Source of the DNA: Bifidobacterium colobi | GTDB lineage: Bacteria > Actinomycetota > Actinomycetes > Actinomycetales > Bifidobacteriaceae | Reading direction: 5' to 3' | Length of the DNA: 64,000 nucleotides | Assembly: GCF_018555455.1 (NCBI RefSeq) | Contig: NZ_JAFEJU010000003.1 | Coordinates: 1-64,000, forward strand | Part shown: positions 16,093-25,071 of the stretch, piece after piece | How positions within the stretch are numbered: position 1 is the first letter of the stretch | Layout of the letters: each line of letters starts with the position of its first letter | Program-made: the position numbers and the translations under genes | Notes under the pieces: model-generated | What the model saw: only the letters and a program-made list of their open reading frames with translations | Database searches by the model: none | Told to the model about the DNA's origin: nothing

Positions 16093-17763
16093 GTGACTGT
16101 AACCCGCGTTTACATCGCCAGTCCCGAAGGCGCTAATGGCCGCAACGTCGTGGCCTACGGCGTGCTCAATGCACTGACCTCAAAATACAAGACCATCGTG
16201 TTCCGCCCTGCCGTGTCCAATCACGATGATTTCACTCCCGTGCTGCTGTCCGCATCCAACGCCGGTCTCGGCGTAGCGCTCTCCACCGGCCTAGATGTCC
16301 ATACGGTTCGCGCCGATAAGGAAACCGCTCGCGGCGACATCATCGGTGCTTTCAACGATGCCATGGACGTCGCCCGCGCGGATGCCGCTCTGATTGTTGG
16401 CACTGATAAGTCTCATGTCAATGATCCGACCAGCTACGAATTCAACGCCAACGTGGCCGCCGATCTCAAAGCCGGTGTGTTCCTCGCCGTATGCACCATC
16501 GATCGGTGGCCGCATGAGCTCGATGAAACCGTCAAACTGTCCATCGATGGCATGCAGGCAGCCGGAAACCGTGTGCTGGGCATCTTCGTCACCGGATGCG
16601 AAACCCGTCATTCAGTTTCCGTCAAGGAAACGCTTGCCAAGTATGGTTTGCCGGTTTGGACGCTGCCGCAGGTCTCGTTCACCGATGAATCCAACAAGAC
16701 GCTCGCTTTGGATACTTTCCGCAAGTATGCACCCACCGAGGAAGTACTCGCCGCTCTGGACGTGGACTTCAACCCGCCCACTACCCCGTACTCCTTCCAG
16801 TTCGGATTGCTCGGCAAAGCCAAGAGCAACAAGAAGACCATCGTGTTGCCGGAAGGTGAGGAAGACCGAATCATTAAGGCTGCCGATTATCTGCTTGAGC
16901 GCGAAATCGTCAACCTGATCATCGTAGGCGACAAGGAATCGATTCTTGCCCGCGGCAAGGAACTGGGCTTGAAGTACCTTGAGCGTGCACGCTTCCAGGC
17001 TATGGATGATGAGAATATCCTGAAGCCGATGATTGGCAAACTCTGTGAGCTCAGGGCCAAGAAGGGCATGACCGAGGAACAGGCTCGTAAGCAATTGGCG
17101 GATGCCAGCTACTTCGGCACGATGCTCGTGGTGCTGGGTTACGCGGATGGTTTGGTCTCCGGTTCGGTGAACTCCACCGCTAACACAGTACGCCCGGCAT
17201 TGCAGGTCATTAAGACGAAGCCTGGCCAGAAGCTGGTTTCCGGTGCCTTCCTGATGTGCTTCAAGGACCATGTGGCCGTCTTCGCCGACTGCGCCATCAA
17301 CCTGAATCCGGATGCCGAGCAGCTTTCCGAAATCGCGCTGCAATCCGCCGAAACCGCCAAGGCATTTGGTCTTGATCCGAAGGTCGGTATGCTTTCCTAC
17401 TCCACGCTCGGCTCTGGCAAGGGCCCGGATGTGGATGTAGTGGAGGAAGCCACCAAGTTGCTGAAGGAAAAGGCTCCCGATCTGCCGGTGGTTGGTTCCA
17501 TCCAGTTCGATGCCGCCTGGTCCCCCACTGTGGCGGCTACCAAGGCCAAGGGCAATGAGGTGGCCGGACACGTCAACGTGTTCGTGTTCCCGGACCTGTG
17601 TGCCGGCAACATCGCGTACAAGGCGGTGCAGCGTTCCTCCGGAGCTCTTGCCATCGGCCCTGTGCTGCAAGGTTTGAACAGGCCGGTCAACGATTTGTCC
17701 CGTGGTGCCTTGGTGCAGGACATCATCAACACCATCGCTCTGACCGCCATTGAAGCCCAGTAG
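16093..17763 (+). CDS. pta: Phosphate acetyltransferase
   Basis: 556 residues. It interconverts acetyl-phosphate and acetyl-CoA, linking the phosphoketolase product to biosynthesis and acetate formation. The long form is seen: an N-terminal dethiobiotin-synthetase-like domain (VYIASPEGANGRNVVAYGVLNALTSKYK), a central DRTGG-type region, and a C-terminal PTA/PTB catalytic domain starting near residue 240 (KKTIVLPEGEEDRIIKAADYLL) with TANTVRPALQVIKT and GPVLQGLNRPVNDLSRG. The start is GTG at 16093, with AAAGGAGA about 10 nt upstream. The putative -10 TACAAT lies near 16044. It has its own terminators on both sides and so is likely a separate transcript from xfp. Confidence 0.97.
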   Translation: MTVTRVYIASPEGANGRNVVAYGVLNALTSKYKTIVFRPAVSNHDDFTPVLLSASNAGLGVALSTGLDVHTVRADKETARGDIIGAFNDAMDVARADAALIVGTDKSHVNDPTSYEFNANVAADLKAGVFLAVCTIDRWPHELDETVKLSIDGMQAAGNRVLGIFVTGCETRHSVSVKETLAKYGLPVWTLPQVSFTDESNKTLALDTFRKYAPTEEVLAALDVDFNPPTTPYSFQFGLLGKAKSNKKTIVLPEGEEDRIIKAADYLLEREIVNLIIVGDKESILARGKELGLKYLERARFQAMDDENILKPMIGKLCELRAKKGMTEEQARKQLADASYFGTMLVVLGYADGLVSGSVNSTANTVRPALQVIKTKPGQKLVSGAFLMCFKDHVAVFADCAINLNPDAEQLSEIALQSAETAKAFGLDPKVGMLSYSTLGSGKGPDVDVVEEATKLLKEKAPDLPVVGSIQFDAAWSPTVAATKAKGNEVAGHVNVFVFPDLCAGNIAYKAVQRSSGALAIGPVLQGLNRPVNDLSRGALVQDIINTIALTAIEAQ

Positions 17764-17791
17764 CACTGGTAACCACTGTCATTAGCCATTA

Positions 17792-17824
17792 TGCGGCTCT
17801 TCATGTATCGAAGAGCCGCATTTT
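17792..17824 (+). terminator. Rho-independent terminator of pta
   Basis: TGCGGCTCTTC pairs with GAAGAGCCGCA around a 7-nt loop, followed by TTTT. It is 28 nt past the pta stop. Confidence 0.9.
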
Positions 17825-17903
17825 GTAGCAAGTAGCGAGTAATCTAATCAACGGTAACCCGTGTCTCACGGGAACATTCAATTCACAATGGAGGATGCCC
17901 ACA

Positions 17904-19133
17904 ATGGCGAAAACCGTCCTTGTCATCAATTCCGGTTCCAGCTCTATCAAGTACCAGCTGGTTGATCTTGAATCCGGCGAAGGCCTGGCTTCCGGCCTGG
18001 TCGAGAAGATCGGCGAACCGATCGACGGCCACTACAAGCACGAGTACAACGGCGAAAAGCATGAGCTTGAAGAGCCGATTCACGACCACGAGCAGGGTCT
18101 GAAGCGCGTTCTCGGCTTCTTCGAGGAGTATGGCCCGAAGCTGTCCGACGCAGGCATCGTCGCTGTTGGCCACCGTGTGGTGCAGGGCGGCTCCCTCTTC
18201 CCGAAGCCGGCTCTGGTCACCGACAAGACCATCAACCAGGTCAAGGATCTGGCTGTGCTGGCTCCGCTGCACAATGGCCCGGAGGCCAAGGGCGCTGAAG
18301 TCATGCGCGCTCTGCTGCCGGACGTTCCGCAGATCTTCGTCTTCGACTCCTCCTTCTTCTTCCAGCTGCCGAAGGCTGCCAGCACCTACGCGCTGAACAA
18401 GGAAATCGCCGACCAGTACCACATCCGCCGCTACGGTGCTCACGGCACCTCCCACGAGTTCATTTCCTCCGTGGTTCCGGAAGTCATCGGCAAGCCGGCT
18501 GAAGGCCTGAAGCAGATTGTGCTGCACATCGGCAACGGTGCCTCCGCTTCCGCTGAAATCTCCGGCAAGCCGGTTGAGACCTCCATGGGTCTTACCCCGC
18601 TTGAGGGCCTGGTGATGGGCGGCCGTACCGGTGACATCGATCCGGCTGTGGTCTTCCACCTGATTCGTAACGCCCACATGAACGTGGACGAGCTGGATGC
18701 CCTGTTCAACAAGCGTTCCGGCATGATGGGCATGACCGGCTTCGGCGATCTGCGTGAGGTCCACCGTCTGGTGGCCGAGGGCAACGAGGATGCCAAGCTG
18801 GCTCTCGATGTCTACGTGCACCGCATCGTCAGCTACATCGGCAACTACACCTACCAGATGGGTGGCTGCGACGTGATCACCTTCACCGCCGGTGTTGGCG
18901 AGAACGATGATATCGTGCGCAAGATGGTGTGCGACAAGCTTGCTCCGTTCGGCGTCAAGCTGGACGAAGAGAAGAACGCCACCCGTTCCAAGGAACCGCG
19001 CGTCATCTCCACCCCGGATTCCTCCGTGGTCATCGCCGTGATTCCGACCAACGAAGAGCTGGCCATCGCCCGCAAGTCCGCTGCCATTGCAGAGGCTGGC
19101 GAGGACACCTACGGCAACAAGTTCGCCAAGTGA
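17904..19133 (+). CDS. ackA: Acetate kinase
   Basis: 409 residues. It converts acetyl-phosphate and ADP to acetate and ATP, the energy-yielding end of the bifid shunt. Signature 1 (VLVINSGSSSIKYQL) is at the N-terminus. Signature 2 and the nucleotide-binding segments appear as VAVGHRVVQGG, AHGTSHEFIS, HIGNGASASAE and MGLTPLEGLVMGGRTGDIDP. The frame also has an ATG at 17895, but that codon abuts the GGAGG (17890-17894) directly; the ATG at 17904 is 9 nt from it and precedes the conserved MAKTVLV start, so it was chosen. Codon bias is strong, as in xfp. Confidence 0.98.
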   Translation: MAKTVLVINSGSSSIKYQLVDLESGEGLASGLVEKIGEPIDGHYKHEYNGEKHELEEPIHDHEQGLKRVLGFFEEYGPKLSDAGIVAVGHRVVQGGSLFPKPALVTDKTINQVKDLAVLAPLHNGPEAKGAEVMRALLPDVPQIFVFDSSFFFQLPKAASTYALNKEIADQYHIRRYGAHGTSHEFISSVVPEVIGKPAEGLKQIVLHIGNGASASAEISGKPVETSMGLTPLEGLVMGGRTGDIDPAVVFHLIRNAHMNVDELDALFNKRSGMMGMTGFGDLREVHRLVAEGNEDAKLALDVYVHRIVSYIGNYTYQMGGCDVITFTAGVGENDDIVRKMVCDKLAPFGVKLDEEKNATRSKEPRVISTPDSSVVIAVIPTNEELAIARKSAAIAEAGEDTYGNKFAK

Positions 19134-19164
19134 GCTGACTGTGAATCGCTGATTCACTAAGCTT

Positions 19165-19203
19165 AAAGCCCTGATGACTCAACCGAATCATCAGGGCTTT
19201 TGC
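19165..19203 (+). terminator. Rho-independent terminator of ackA
   Basis: AAAGCCCTGATGA pairs with TCATCAGGGCTTT across a 10-nt loop and runs into T residues. It begins 31 nt after the ackA stop. Confidence 0.92.
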
Positions 19204-19269
19204 ATAGCTGCAGGGATTCCTCACGGGTTTGGTAGTCGCTCGACTCAAGCGACAGTGAGAGAACTCTAG

Positions 19270-20604
19270 CTACTCCCCCAGCATGCCGCTCCACATGCCA
19301 ACGAAGTCAGGCAATGTCTTACGCGTGGTGGCAACGTTCTTTACGCTGATGCCGGCAATACGCAATCCGAGCATTGCCGCAAACGTAGCCATACGATGAT
19401 CCGCATACGTTTCCATATCCGCACCGTGCAGTTGTTCGACAGGTACCGGTTCAATGCGCAAACCATCCGGCAATTCTTCAGCCTTGCCGCCAATGCGCGT
19501 AATCTCAGCCACCAATGCCGCCAAACGGTTCGTCTCATGACCGCGCAGATGGCCGATGCCCACCATATCCGTCTGGGCATCCGCAAAGACCAGCATTGCA
19601 GCCAAGGATGGCGCAATCTCGCCGGCAGCAGTCAAATCAAACGTGCCGAGACCATGAATCTTGCCGTTACCGGTGACTTCACAGTAGCGAACATCATCAA
19701 TCACCGGGAAGGAAACCGCGGCGCCCATCTGCGCAAGGTAGTCCGGCAACAGACCGCCCGGCTGGGTAGTGGTCTCAGGCCAGTGCGGCACACGCACAGT
19801 TCCGCCGGCAATCAATGCAGCTCCGAGGAACGGCGCAGCATTAGACAGATCAGGTTCGACTGTAACCTTATCCGGCAATTGCAGCGCGTGCGGCGCGACA
19901 ATCCACGTGCGCGTCGCCTCATCCGCCTGCACCTCGCCTCCGGCACCGGTCACATCGGCAACAGTCATCCGAATATGCGGCAAACTCGGGGTCTTCTCCC
20001 CCGTATGATTGAGCCTCAGCCCGCCAGGAAGTCGGGAGCCGATCAGCAGCAATCCGGAAATGAACTGGGAGGAGCCGGAAGAATCGATGCTCACCTGAGC
20101 GGGATGTGCGGGCAACGATGCCGGTGGTGTAATCGTAAACGGCAATTTGCCGATTTCGCCGTGGTATTCCACCGTGGCACCCAGCTGTTCCAAACCATCC
20201 AGCACCGGTTTCATCGGGCGAGCATACGCTTGTTCATCGCCATCGAAATGAACCGGACCATCAGCGAACAACGCAAGCCCCGGCACGAATCGCATTACCG
20301 TGCCGGCAAGGCCGCAAAATACGTTCACATTCCCACGGAAACGACCATCTGCAGGCGGCGTAACCGTCACTGTGGTGTCCGTCTGCGCGTCAACGTCGCA
20401 GCGTACACCAAGAGCTTCCAGTGCGCCCATCATCAGATCGGTATCTCGCGAGCGCAGCAGCCCTACCAGACGTACCGGCTGCGAACCAAGTGCCGCGAGA
20501 ATCAGGTAGCGGTTCGACAGTGATTTGCTGCCCGGCACGGTCACTGTGGCGTTCAAGGGTTGTGCGGCAAGCGGTGCCGGCCATAGATTCGAGTGTTCTG
20601 TCAT
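19270..20604 (-). CDS. aroA: 3-phosphoshikimate 1-carboxyvinyltransferase (EPSP synthase)
   Basis: 444 residues. It joins phosphoenolpyruvate to shikimate-3-phosphate in the aromatic amino acid pathway. Seen: VTVPGSKSLSNRYLILAALG near residue 20, which binds the substrate phosphate; VFCGLAGTVMRFVPGLALFADG, corresponding to the NAGTAxR motif but reading GLAGTVMR; and DHRMATFAAMLGLRIAG near the C-terminus. The ATG at 20604 was preferred to an in-frame TTG three codons upstream; neither has a clear Shine-Dalgarno. The Gly-Leu in place of Asn in the NAGT motif is also found in some other actinobacterial enzymes as I recall. It converges with ackA. Confidence 0.95.
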   Translation of the reverse strand: MTEHSNLWPAPLAAQPLNATVTVPGSKSLSNRYLILAALGSQPVRLVGLLRSRDTDLMMGALEALGVRCDVDAQTDTTVTVTPPADGRFRGNVNVFCGLAGTVMRFVPGLALFADGPVHFDGDEQAYARPMKPVLDGLEQLGATVEYHGEIGKLPFTITPPASLPAHPAQVSIDSSGSSQFISGLLLIGSRLPGGLRLNHTGEKTPSLPHIRMTVADVTGAGGEVQADEATRTWIVAPHALQLPDKVTVEPDLSNAAPFLGAALIAGGTVRVPHWPETTTQPGGLLPDYLAQMGAAVSFPVIDDVRYCEVTGNGKIHGLGTFDLTAAGEIAPSLAAMLVFADAQTDMVGIGHLRGHETNRLAALVAEITRIGGKAEELPDGLRIEPVPVEQLHGADMETYADHRMATFAAMLGLRIAGISVKNVATTRKTLPDFVGMWSGMLGE

Positions 20605-20633
20605 AGGAGTCAATGTATCAAGCTTCAGGTATC

Positions 20634-20679
20634 AAAGAGCGGCTGTGTCCAGCATAGGTACCGGGCACAGCCGCTCTTT
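20634..20679 (-). terminator. Terminator-like hairpin downstream of the PfpI-family gene
   Basis: AAAGAGCGGCTGTG (20634-20647) is complementary to CACAGCCGCTCTTT (20666-20679), 14 bp perfect, with an 18-nt loop. It lies 29 nt past the stop at 20709. The stem itself ends in TTT on the minus strand. Confidence 0.75.
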
Positions 20680-20708
20680 CGGGATTCTCTCGCGGGTTAT
20701 CGCATGAA

Positions 20709-21257
20709 TCAGGCGAGTGCTTCCTTGATGGCGCCGACGAAGTAGTCCAGATCGTCGGGCTTGCGGGAGGTGATGAGCTTCCATCCATTCGCGTCATCGA
20801 CGGTCAGCTGCTTGTCTACATAGTGGCCGCCTGCATTTTCAATATCAGCAGCAATGTAGCGGCATGGGGAGGCGGTTTTGCCTTCGATCAGTCCGGCGTT
20901 GACCAGCAGCCATGCACCGTGGCAGATGGCAGCGATCGGCTTGCCTTCGTGGGCGAATTCCTGTGCCAGGGTGATGGCGTCTTCGTTTACGCGAATGCGG
21001 TCGACGTTGCAGGTGCCACCGGGCACCACCAGCAGGTCATAATCGGCGGCCTGCACGTCGCCGAGACGAGTATCCGGGGTCAGTGTCTCGCCCTCGTAAC
21101 GGTCATGCTGCACGGTTTCGCACGGGTCGAGCGTGGTGGCGGCGAGCGTCACGTCAGCTCCGGCTGCCTTGAGGTCGCGCAACGGACGGGTCAGCTCGGT
21201 TTCCTCGATACCCCAGTTGTTGACGATGATCAGCACCTTGGACTGCTCAACAGCCAT
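20709..21257 (-). CDS. DJ-1/PfpI family protein (class I glutamine amidotransferase-like)
   Basis: 182 residues covering the whole PfpI/DJ-1 fold: KVLIIVNNWGIEETELTRPLRDLKAAG at the N-terminus, LLVVPGG(T)CNVDRIR near residue 77, and the nucleophile elbow AAICHGAWLLVNAGLIEGK with Cys near 112 followed by His. Relatives act as glyoxalases, deglycases or stress chaperones; some are annotated as peptidases. The sequence does not separate these roles. The start at 21257 has GGAGGAACT close upstream (AAGGAGGAACTATG), a very strong ribosome site. It is a single gene between aroA and a membrane protein gene. Confidence 0.9.
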   Translation of the reverse strand: MAVEQSKVLIIVNNWGIEETELTRPLRDLKAAGADVTLAATTLDPCETVQHDRYEGETLTPDTRLGDVQAADYDLLVVPGGTCNVDRIRVNEDAITLAQEFAHEGKPIAAICHGAWLLVNAGLIEGKTASPCRYIAADIENAGGHYVDKQLTVDDANGWKLITSRKPDDLDYFVGAIKEALA

Positions 21258-21353
21258 AGTTCCTCCTTGATTGCAGTGGCGTATGTCCGCATCTATTATG
21301 CGCCATCATCGGCTGTTGAGCCAGCAAAGAACATAACGATCAGGTATCGACGC

Positions 21354-22526
21354 TCAGCGATCGGCAGCGATACGCGATTCGATTTGCGTCTCCTGTGCGC
21401 CATCATGCTGTTCCATGCTGCCTTCCATCATTTGGGCGTGCAAAAGCTGTGCTTCCACACGATCTGCTTCGATGGCGGCGATTTGACGAGAGAACACGAT
21501 GAACCAGCCGAGGAACATGAGTCCGGCGAGCGCCTCCACATTGGTGAGCGTATTGTGTCCCATCATCATATTGGCCCAGAATGCGGCGCACACCAAGGCG
21601 GCCAGATCGGAGGCTACCATCACTGCTTTGGAGATGCGCGGCGCGAGCCACGGCAGCAATACGAACAAGAGCAGCATGACGAAGGGCAGGCCTTTGGCGC
21701 AAATGTTGTGTAAGAGATTATGCGGTGTGTAGCGGAATGCGCCAATGCCAATGAATGCGAGGCCGGATATGGTGAGCAACGCGGACAGTACGCCGATGCG
21801 AAGCATGAAATGCGGGATCATGTAACCGCGATTCGGATCCGTCTTAGTACGGTCGTGCCATAGACGCTGCAATCGTTCAGTGGTGACCAGTTCGGAAATC
21901 GCGAAGTAACTGACGATGATGATGCAGGTGCCGGCCAGCATCAACGTGGAGTTGAACATGCGTGCCGCGAACGTGGTGCGATCGCCGAGCTGGGAGAAAT
22001 TATTGTGATACCAGTACGGGTCGTCGGTGGTGACTCCCGCGGTGACCACACCGGAGATGACGAAGAATGGCAGCAGGCTGGCGATGGTTTTGGCGTTCAT
22101 CATTTCCGCCTGTACGAAAGTCATGTATCCCACCACTCCGGAGAATCCTGCGCAGACGCTGGATATATAGCCGGCGAAGATCGCATTGCCCATCATGTCG
22201 TTGGCGGCGCCCATGAGTGCGAACGAGGAGAGGAATATCGTGGAGCCGTAGACCACGGACAGTGCCACGATTTCCACGATGCGTCGGATGGGAGCGAGCC
22301 AGCCGTTCTTGAGATTCAGCGAACGTGATTTGCGTGCGTAGCCAACGATAAAGGAGATCACGCCGCATGCGGCAACGATGCCGGCGCACATCATGAATCG
22401 GCGTTGGGTCAGCTGCCAGATGGCCGGCGCGTATTCCATGTACAGGTTCATGGAGATGGCGCCTACAACAGCGCATATGACGAAGGAAATCAGTCCGGAG
22501 GTTTCCGAACGCTGATGACGCCCCAT
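21354..22526 (-). CDS. DUF998-like integral membrane protein
   Basis: 390 residues with about ten hydrophobic helices. The central FSQLGDRTTFAARMFNSTLMLAGT segment resembles the DUF998 family, whose members have no established function. The C-terminal ~40 residues (RQIAAIEADRVEAQLLHAQMMEGSMEQHDGA...) are hydrophilic, helical and probably cytoplasmic. A 26-codon extension exists upstream, but the ATG at 22526 follows AGGAGG and GAGGG at workable distances and starts just before the first helix. It is divergent from the tRNA-Pro gene. Transporter, sensor or enzyme roles cannot be distinguished. Confidence 0.75.
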   Translation of the reverse strand: MGRHQRSETSGLISFVICAVVGAISMNLYMEYAPAIWQLTQRRFMMCAGIVAACGVISFIVGYARKSRSLNLKNGWLAPIRRIVEIVALSVVYGSTIFLSSFALMGAANDMMGNAIFAGYISSVCAGFSGVVGYMTFVQAEMMNAKTIASLLPFFVISGVVTAGVTTDDPYWYHNNFSQLGDRTTFAARMFNSTLMLAGTCIIIVSYFAISELVTTERLQRLWHDRTKTDPNRGYMIPHFMLRIGVLSALLTISGLAFIGIGAFRYTPHNLLHNICAKGLPFVMLLLFVLLPWLAPRISKAVMVASDLAALVCAAFWANMMMGHNTLTNVEALAGLMFLGWFIVFSRQIAAIEADRVEAQLLHAQMMEGSMEQHDGAQETQIESRIAADR

Positions 22527-22682
22527 GATTTCCCTCGCACCTCCTGTGAGCCGTGAGCCGATATATTGCCCCACGATTTGAGCAGTACATGTCCAACATG
22601 CCATTGTATCCCGTGTTGCGGTCCACCCATACTGTACAATGTTGGTTTGTGCTCTGAAGCTGATTCAAGGTTTCACTGCATA

Positions 22683-22756
22683 CGGGCTATAGCGCAGTTT
22701 GGTAGCGCGCCTGCTTTGGGAGCAGGATGTCGTGGGTTCAAATCCCGCTAGCCCGA
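22683..22756 (+). tRNA. tRNA-Pro (anticodon UGG)
   Basis: 74 nt. The acceptor stem CGGGCTA/TAGCCCG is perfect, the discriminator is A, the anticodon stem CCTGC/GCAGG holds the loop TTTGGGA with anticodon TGG, and the T arm is GGTTCAAATCC. CCA is not encoded. Confidence 0.96.
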
Positions 22757-22760
22757 CCGA

Positions 22761-22798
22761 AAGCCCCTACTCCCGCTTGGGAAGTAGGGGCTTCTTGT
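22761..22798 (+). terminator. Terminator of tRNA-Pro
   Basis: AAGCCCCTAC (22761-22770) pairs with GTAGGGGCTT (22784-22793), followed by CTTGTT. It starts 4 nt after the tRNA. Confidence 0.8.
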
Positions 22799-22825
22799 TA
22801 TGCATGTGCCGTTGCACTATCGCAA

Positions 22826-22853
22826 AGGACCCGCTACCGAAGTAACGGGTCCT
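22826..22853 (-). terminator. Hairpin downstream of glgX
   Basis: AGGACCCGCTAC pairs with GTAACGGGTCCT with one mismatch and a CGAA loop. It lies 23 nt past the glgX stop; on the minus strand TTTGCG follows, a weak U-tract. Confidence 0.6.
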
Positions 22854-22875
22854 CACATCTGCCGATAGAACGGAT

Positions 22876-25020
22876 TTACAAGCCCAATGACGGCTTTTCG
22901 GGCTTTTTGGCGCTCATCAGCATCATGAAACTGCGCGACTGGGCGGTGATCATGAAGCCTGCCTCATAGCTCAGTTCCGGGCCGTCTGGGTTATGTGTGT
23001 CCACAATCAGCTGCCATTTGCGGCCGTATCGTTCATCCGGCAGGGTGAACATGATCGGCTCGTAATGGGCGTTGAAGATCAGGATGAAGTCATTATCGAC
23101 CATGCGGTTGCCATACCAGTCGACTTCGGGGATGTCCGAGCCGTTCAGGTAGATCATCATGGAGAAGGCATGCGTGTTTTGCCAGTCTTCCATATCCATG
23201 ATGGAACCGGTGTGGTCGAACCACTCCACCTGTGGAATCTTGTTGGAATCGTCGCCAGGTTCGCGGCCGGTGAAGAAACGACGACGATGCAGCACCGGAT
23301 GGCTTAAGCGCAGATGGATGAGCTTGGAGACGAACTTCAGCATGCTCTTCTGGTCTTTGTTGAGATTCCAGTTCGTCCAGGAAATCTCATTATCCTGACA
23401 ATAGGCGTTGTTGTTGCCCTGCTGCGTGCGGCAGACCTCGTCACCGCCACAAATCATCGGGATGCCTTGGCTGAGCAGCAAGGTGGAGAACATGTTGCGC
23501 ATCTGGCGCTGGCGCAGGTCGTTGACGTCCGGAATGTTCGTGGCGCCTTCCACACCGCAGTTCCAGGAACGGTTGTTGGATTCACCGTCCCGGTTGCCTT
23601 CGCCGTTGGCATCATTGTGTTTCTCGTTGTAGCTCACCAGATCGTTCATGGTGAAGCCATCATGCGCGGTGATGAAGTTCACGGATGCCACCGGACGGCG
23701 GCCATTGACCTGGTACAGGTCGGAGCTACCCATCAGGCGGGATGCGAATTCAGGCAACGTGGACGGCTGCGAGCGCCAGAAGTCGCGCACAGTATCGCGG
23801 AAACGACCGTTCCATTCGGACCAGCTGGATGGGAAGCCACCCACCTGATAGCCGCCGGAACCCAAATCCCATGGTTCTGCGATGAGCTTGACGCGGGAGA
23901 TGACCGGATCCTGTTCGACGATGTCGAAGAACGCGGACAGCTTGTCGACCTCCTGGAACTGACGGGCCAGAGTGGCTGCCAGATCGAAGCGGAAACCATC
24001 CACATGCATTTCCGTGACCCAATAGCGCAGTGAATCGGTAATCAGCTGCAGGGCGTGCGGCGAGCGCATGAGCAGCGAGTTACCGGTACCGGTGGTGTCG
24101 AAGTAGTGCATCGGATCGCCGTCCACCAGTCGGTAGTAGGAGGCGTTGTCGATGCCTTTGAAGCTCAGGGTGGGGCCCATGTGGTTGCCTTCGGCGGTGT
24201 GGTTGTACACCACGTCGAGGATCACTTCCATGCCGGCACGATGGTAGGCCTTGACCATGGATTTGAATTCATTGACCTGTTCGCCGCGTTCTCCCGAGCT
24301 GGAGTAGGCGTTGTGCGGGGCGAAGAAGCCGATGGTGTTGTAACCCCAGTAGTTCGACAGGCCCTTTTCCTGCAGGAAGGAATCGTTGACGAACTGATGG
24401 ATCGGCATGAGTTCGATGGCGGTGACGCCGAGCTTCTTCAGGTATTCGATGACGCTCGGGTAAGCAAGACCCGCATAGGTACCGCGAATGTCCGGCGGCA
24501 CATCCATGTTGAGGTTGGTCATACCGCGCACATGGGCTTCGTAAATCACCGAATCGTGGTACGGGATGTACGGATGCTGATCATTGCCCCAATCGAAGTA
24601 GGGGTTGATCACGGCGGATTTCATCGTGTGCGCCGCCGAATCGAGATTGTTCATCGACGAATTGTCGTCCGGGCTTTTGAACCAGTACGAGAAGAGGCTT
24701 TCATCACCATCGATGTTGCCTTCAATGGCTTTGGCATACGGGTCAAGCAGCAGCTTGTTCGGATTGCAGCGCAAGCCATGCACCGGATCATAGGGACCAT
24801 ACACACGGTAACCGTAGCGTTGGCCGGGCTGAAGTCCGGGAATATAGTTATGCCATACGTAGGAGTTTTGTTCGGTCATTTCAACGCGAGTCTCATTATC
24901 ATCATCGTCGAAAAGACACAGTTCCACTTTCTGTGCGACCTGCGAGTACAGTGCGAAGTTCACTCCGGCACCGTCATAGCTGGCCCCCAGCGGGTACATT
25001 GATCCAGGTCTGATCTGCAT
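22876..25020 (-). CDS. glgX: Glycogen debranching enzyme GlgX (GH13 isoamylase type)
   Basis: 714 residues. An N-terminal CBM48-like domain (MYPLGASYDGAGVNFALYS) precedes a GH13 alpha-amylase barrel. Barrel motifs are VILDVVYNHTAEG, VDGFRFDLAATLAR with the nucleophile Asp, LIAEPWDLG with the acid Glu, and FITAHDGFTMNDLVSYN. GlgX removes alpha-1,6 branches of four glucose units left by phosphorylase. A TTG-initiated extension of 11 codons is possible; the ATG at 25020 starts the conserved MQIRPGSMYPLG. It lies 51 nt downstream of the NUDIX gene on the same strand. glgB is about 22 kb away, so the glycogen genes are dispersed. Confidence 0.95.
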   Translation of the reverse strand: MQIRPGSMYPLGASYDGAGVNFALYSQVAQKVELCLFDDDDNETRVEMTEQNSYVWHNYIPGLQPGQRYGYRVYGPYDPVHGLRCNPNKLLLDPYAKAIEGNIDGDESLFSYWFKSPDDNSSMNNLDSAAHTMKSAVINPYFDWGNDQHPYIPYHDSVIYEAHVRGMTNLNMDVPPDIRGTYAGLAYPSVIEYLKKLGVTAIELMPIHQFVNDSFLQEKGLSNYWGYNTIGFFAPHNAYSSSGERGEQVNEFKSMVKAYHRAGMEVILDVVYNHTAEGNHMGPTLSFKGIDNASYYRLVDGDPMHYFDTTGTGNSLLMRSPHALQLITDSLRYWVTEMHVDGFRFDLAATLARQFQEVDKLSAFFDIVEQDPVISRVKLIAEPWDLGSGGYQVGGFPSSWSEWNGRFRDTVRDFWRSQPSTLPEFASRLMGSSDLYQVNGRRPVASVNFITAHDGFTMNDLVSYNEKHNDANGEGNRDGESNNRSWNCGVEGATNIPDVNDLRQRQMRNMFSTLLLSQGIPMICGGDEVCRTQQGNNNAYCQDNEISWTNWNLNKDQKSMLKFVSKLIHLRLSHPVLHRRRFFTGREPGDDSNKIPQVEWFDHTGSIMDMEDWQNTHAFSMMIYLNGSDIPEVDWYGNRMVDNDFILIFNAHYEPIMFTLPDERYGRKWQLIVDTHNPDGPELSYEAGFMITAQSRSFMMLMSAKKPEKPSLGL

Positions 25021-25071
25021 ATTCCTAGTATCCCACTTTCTTGTGTTACTCAAGTCTGTTGGAGTTGAACG

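Noticed and set aside
15891-17903. Single xfp-pta-ackA operon
   Set aside because: Good terminators follow xfp (15929) and pta (17792), so separate transcripts are more likely despite the shared pathway.
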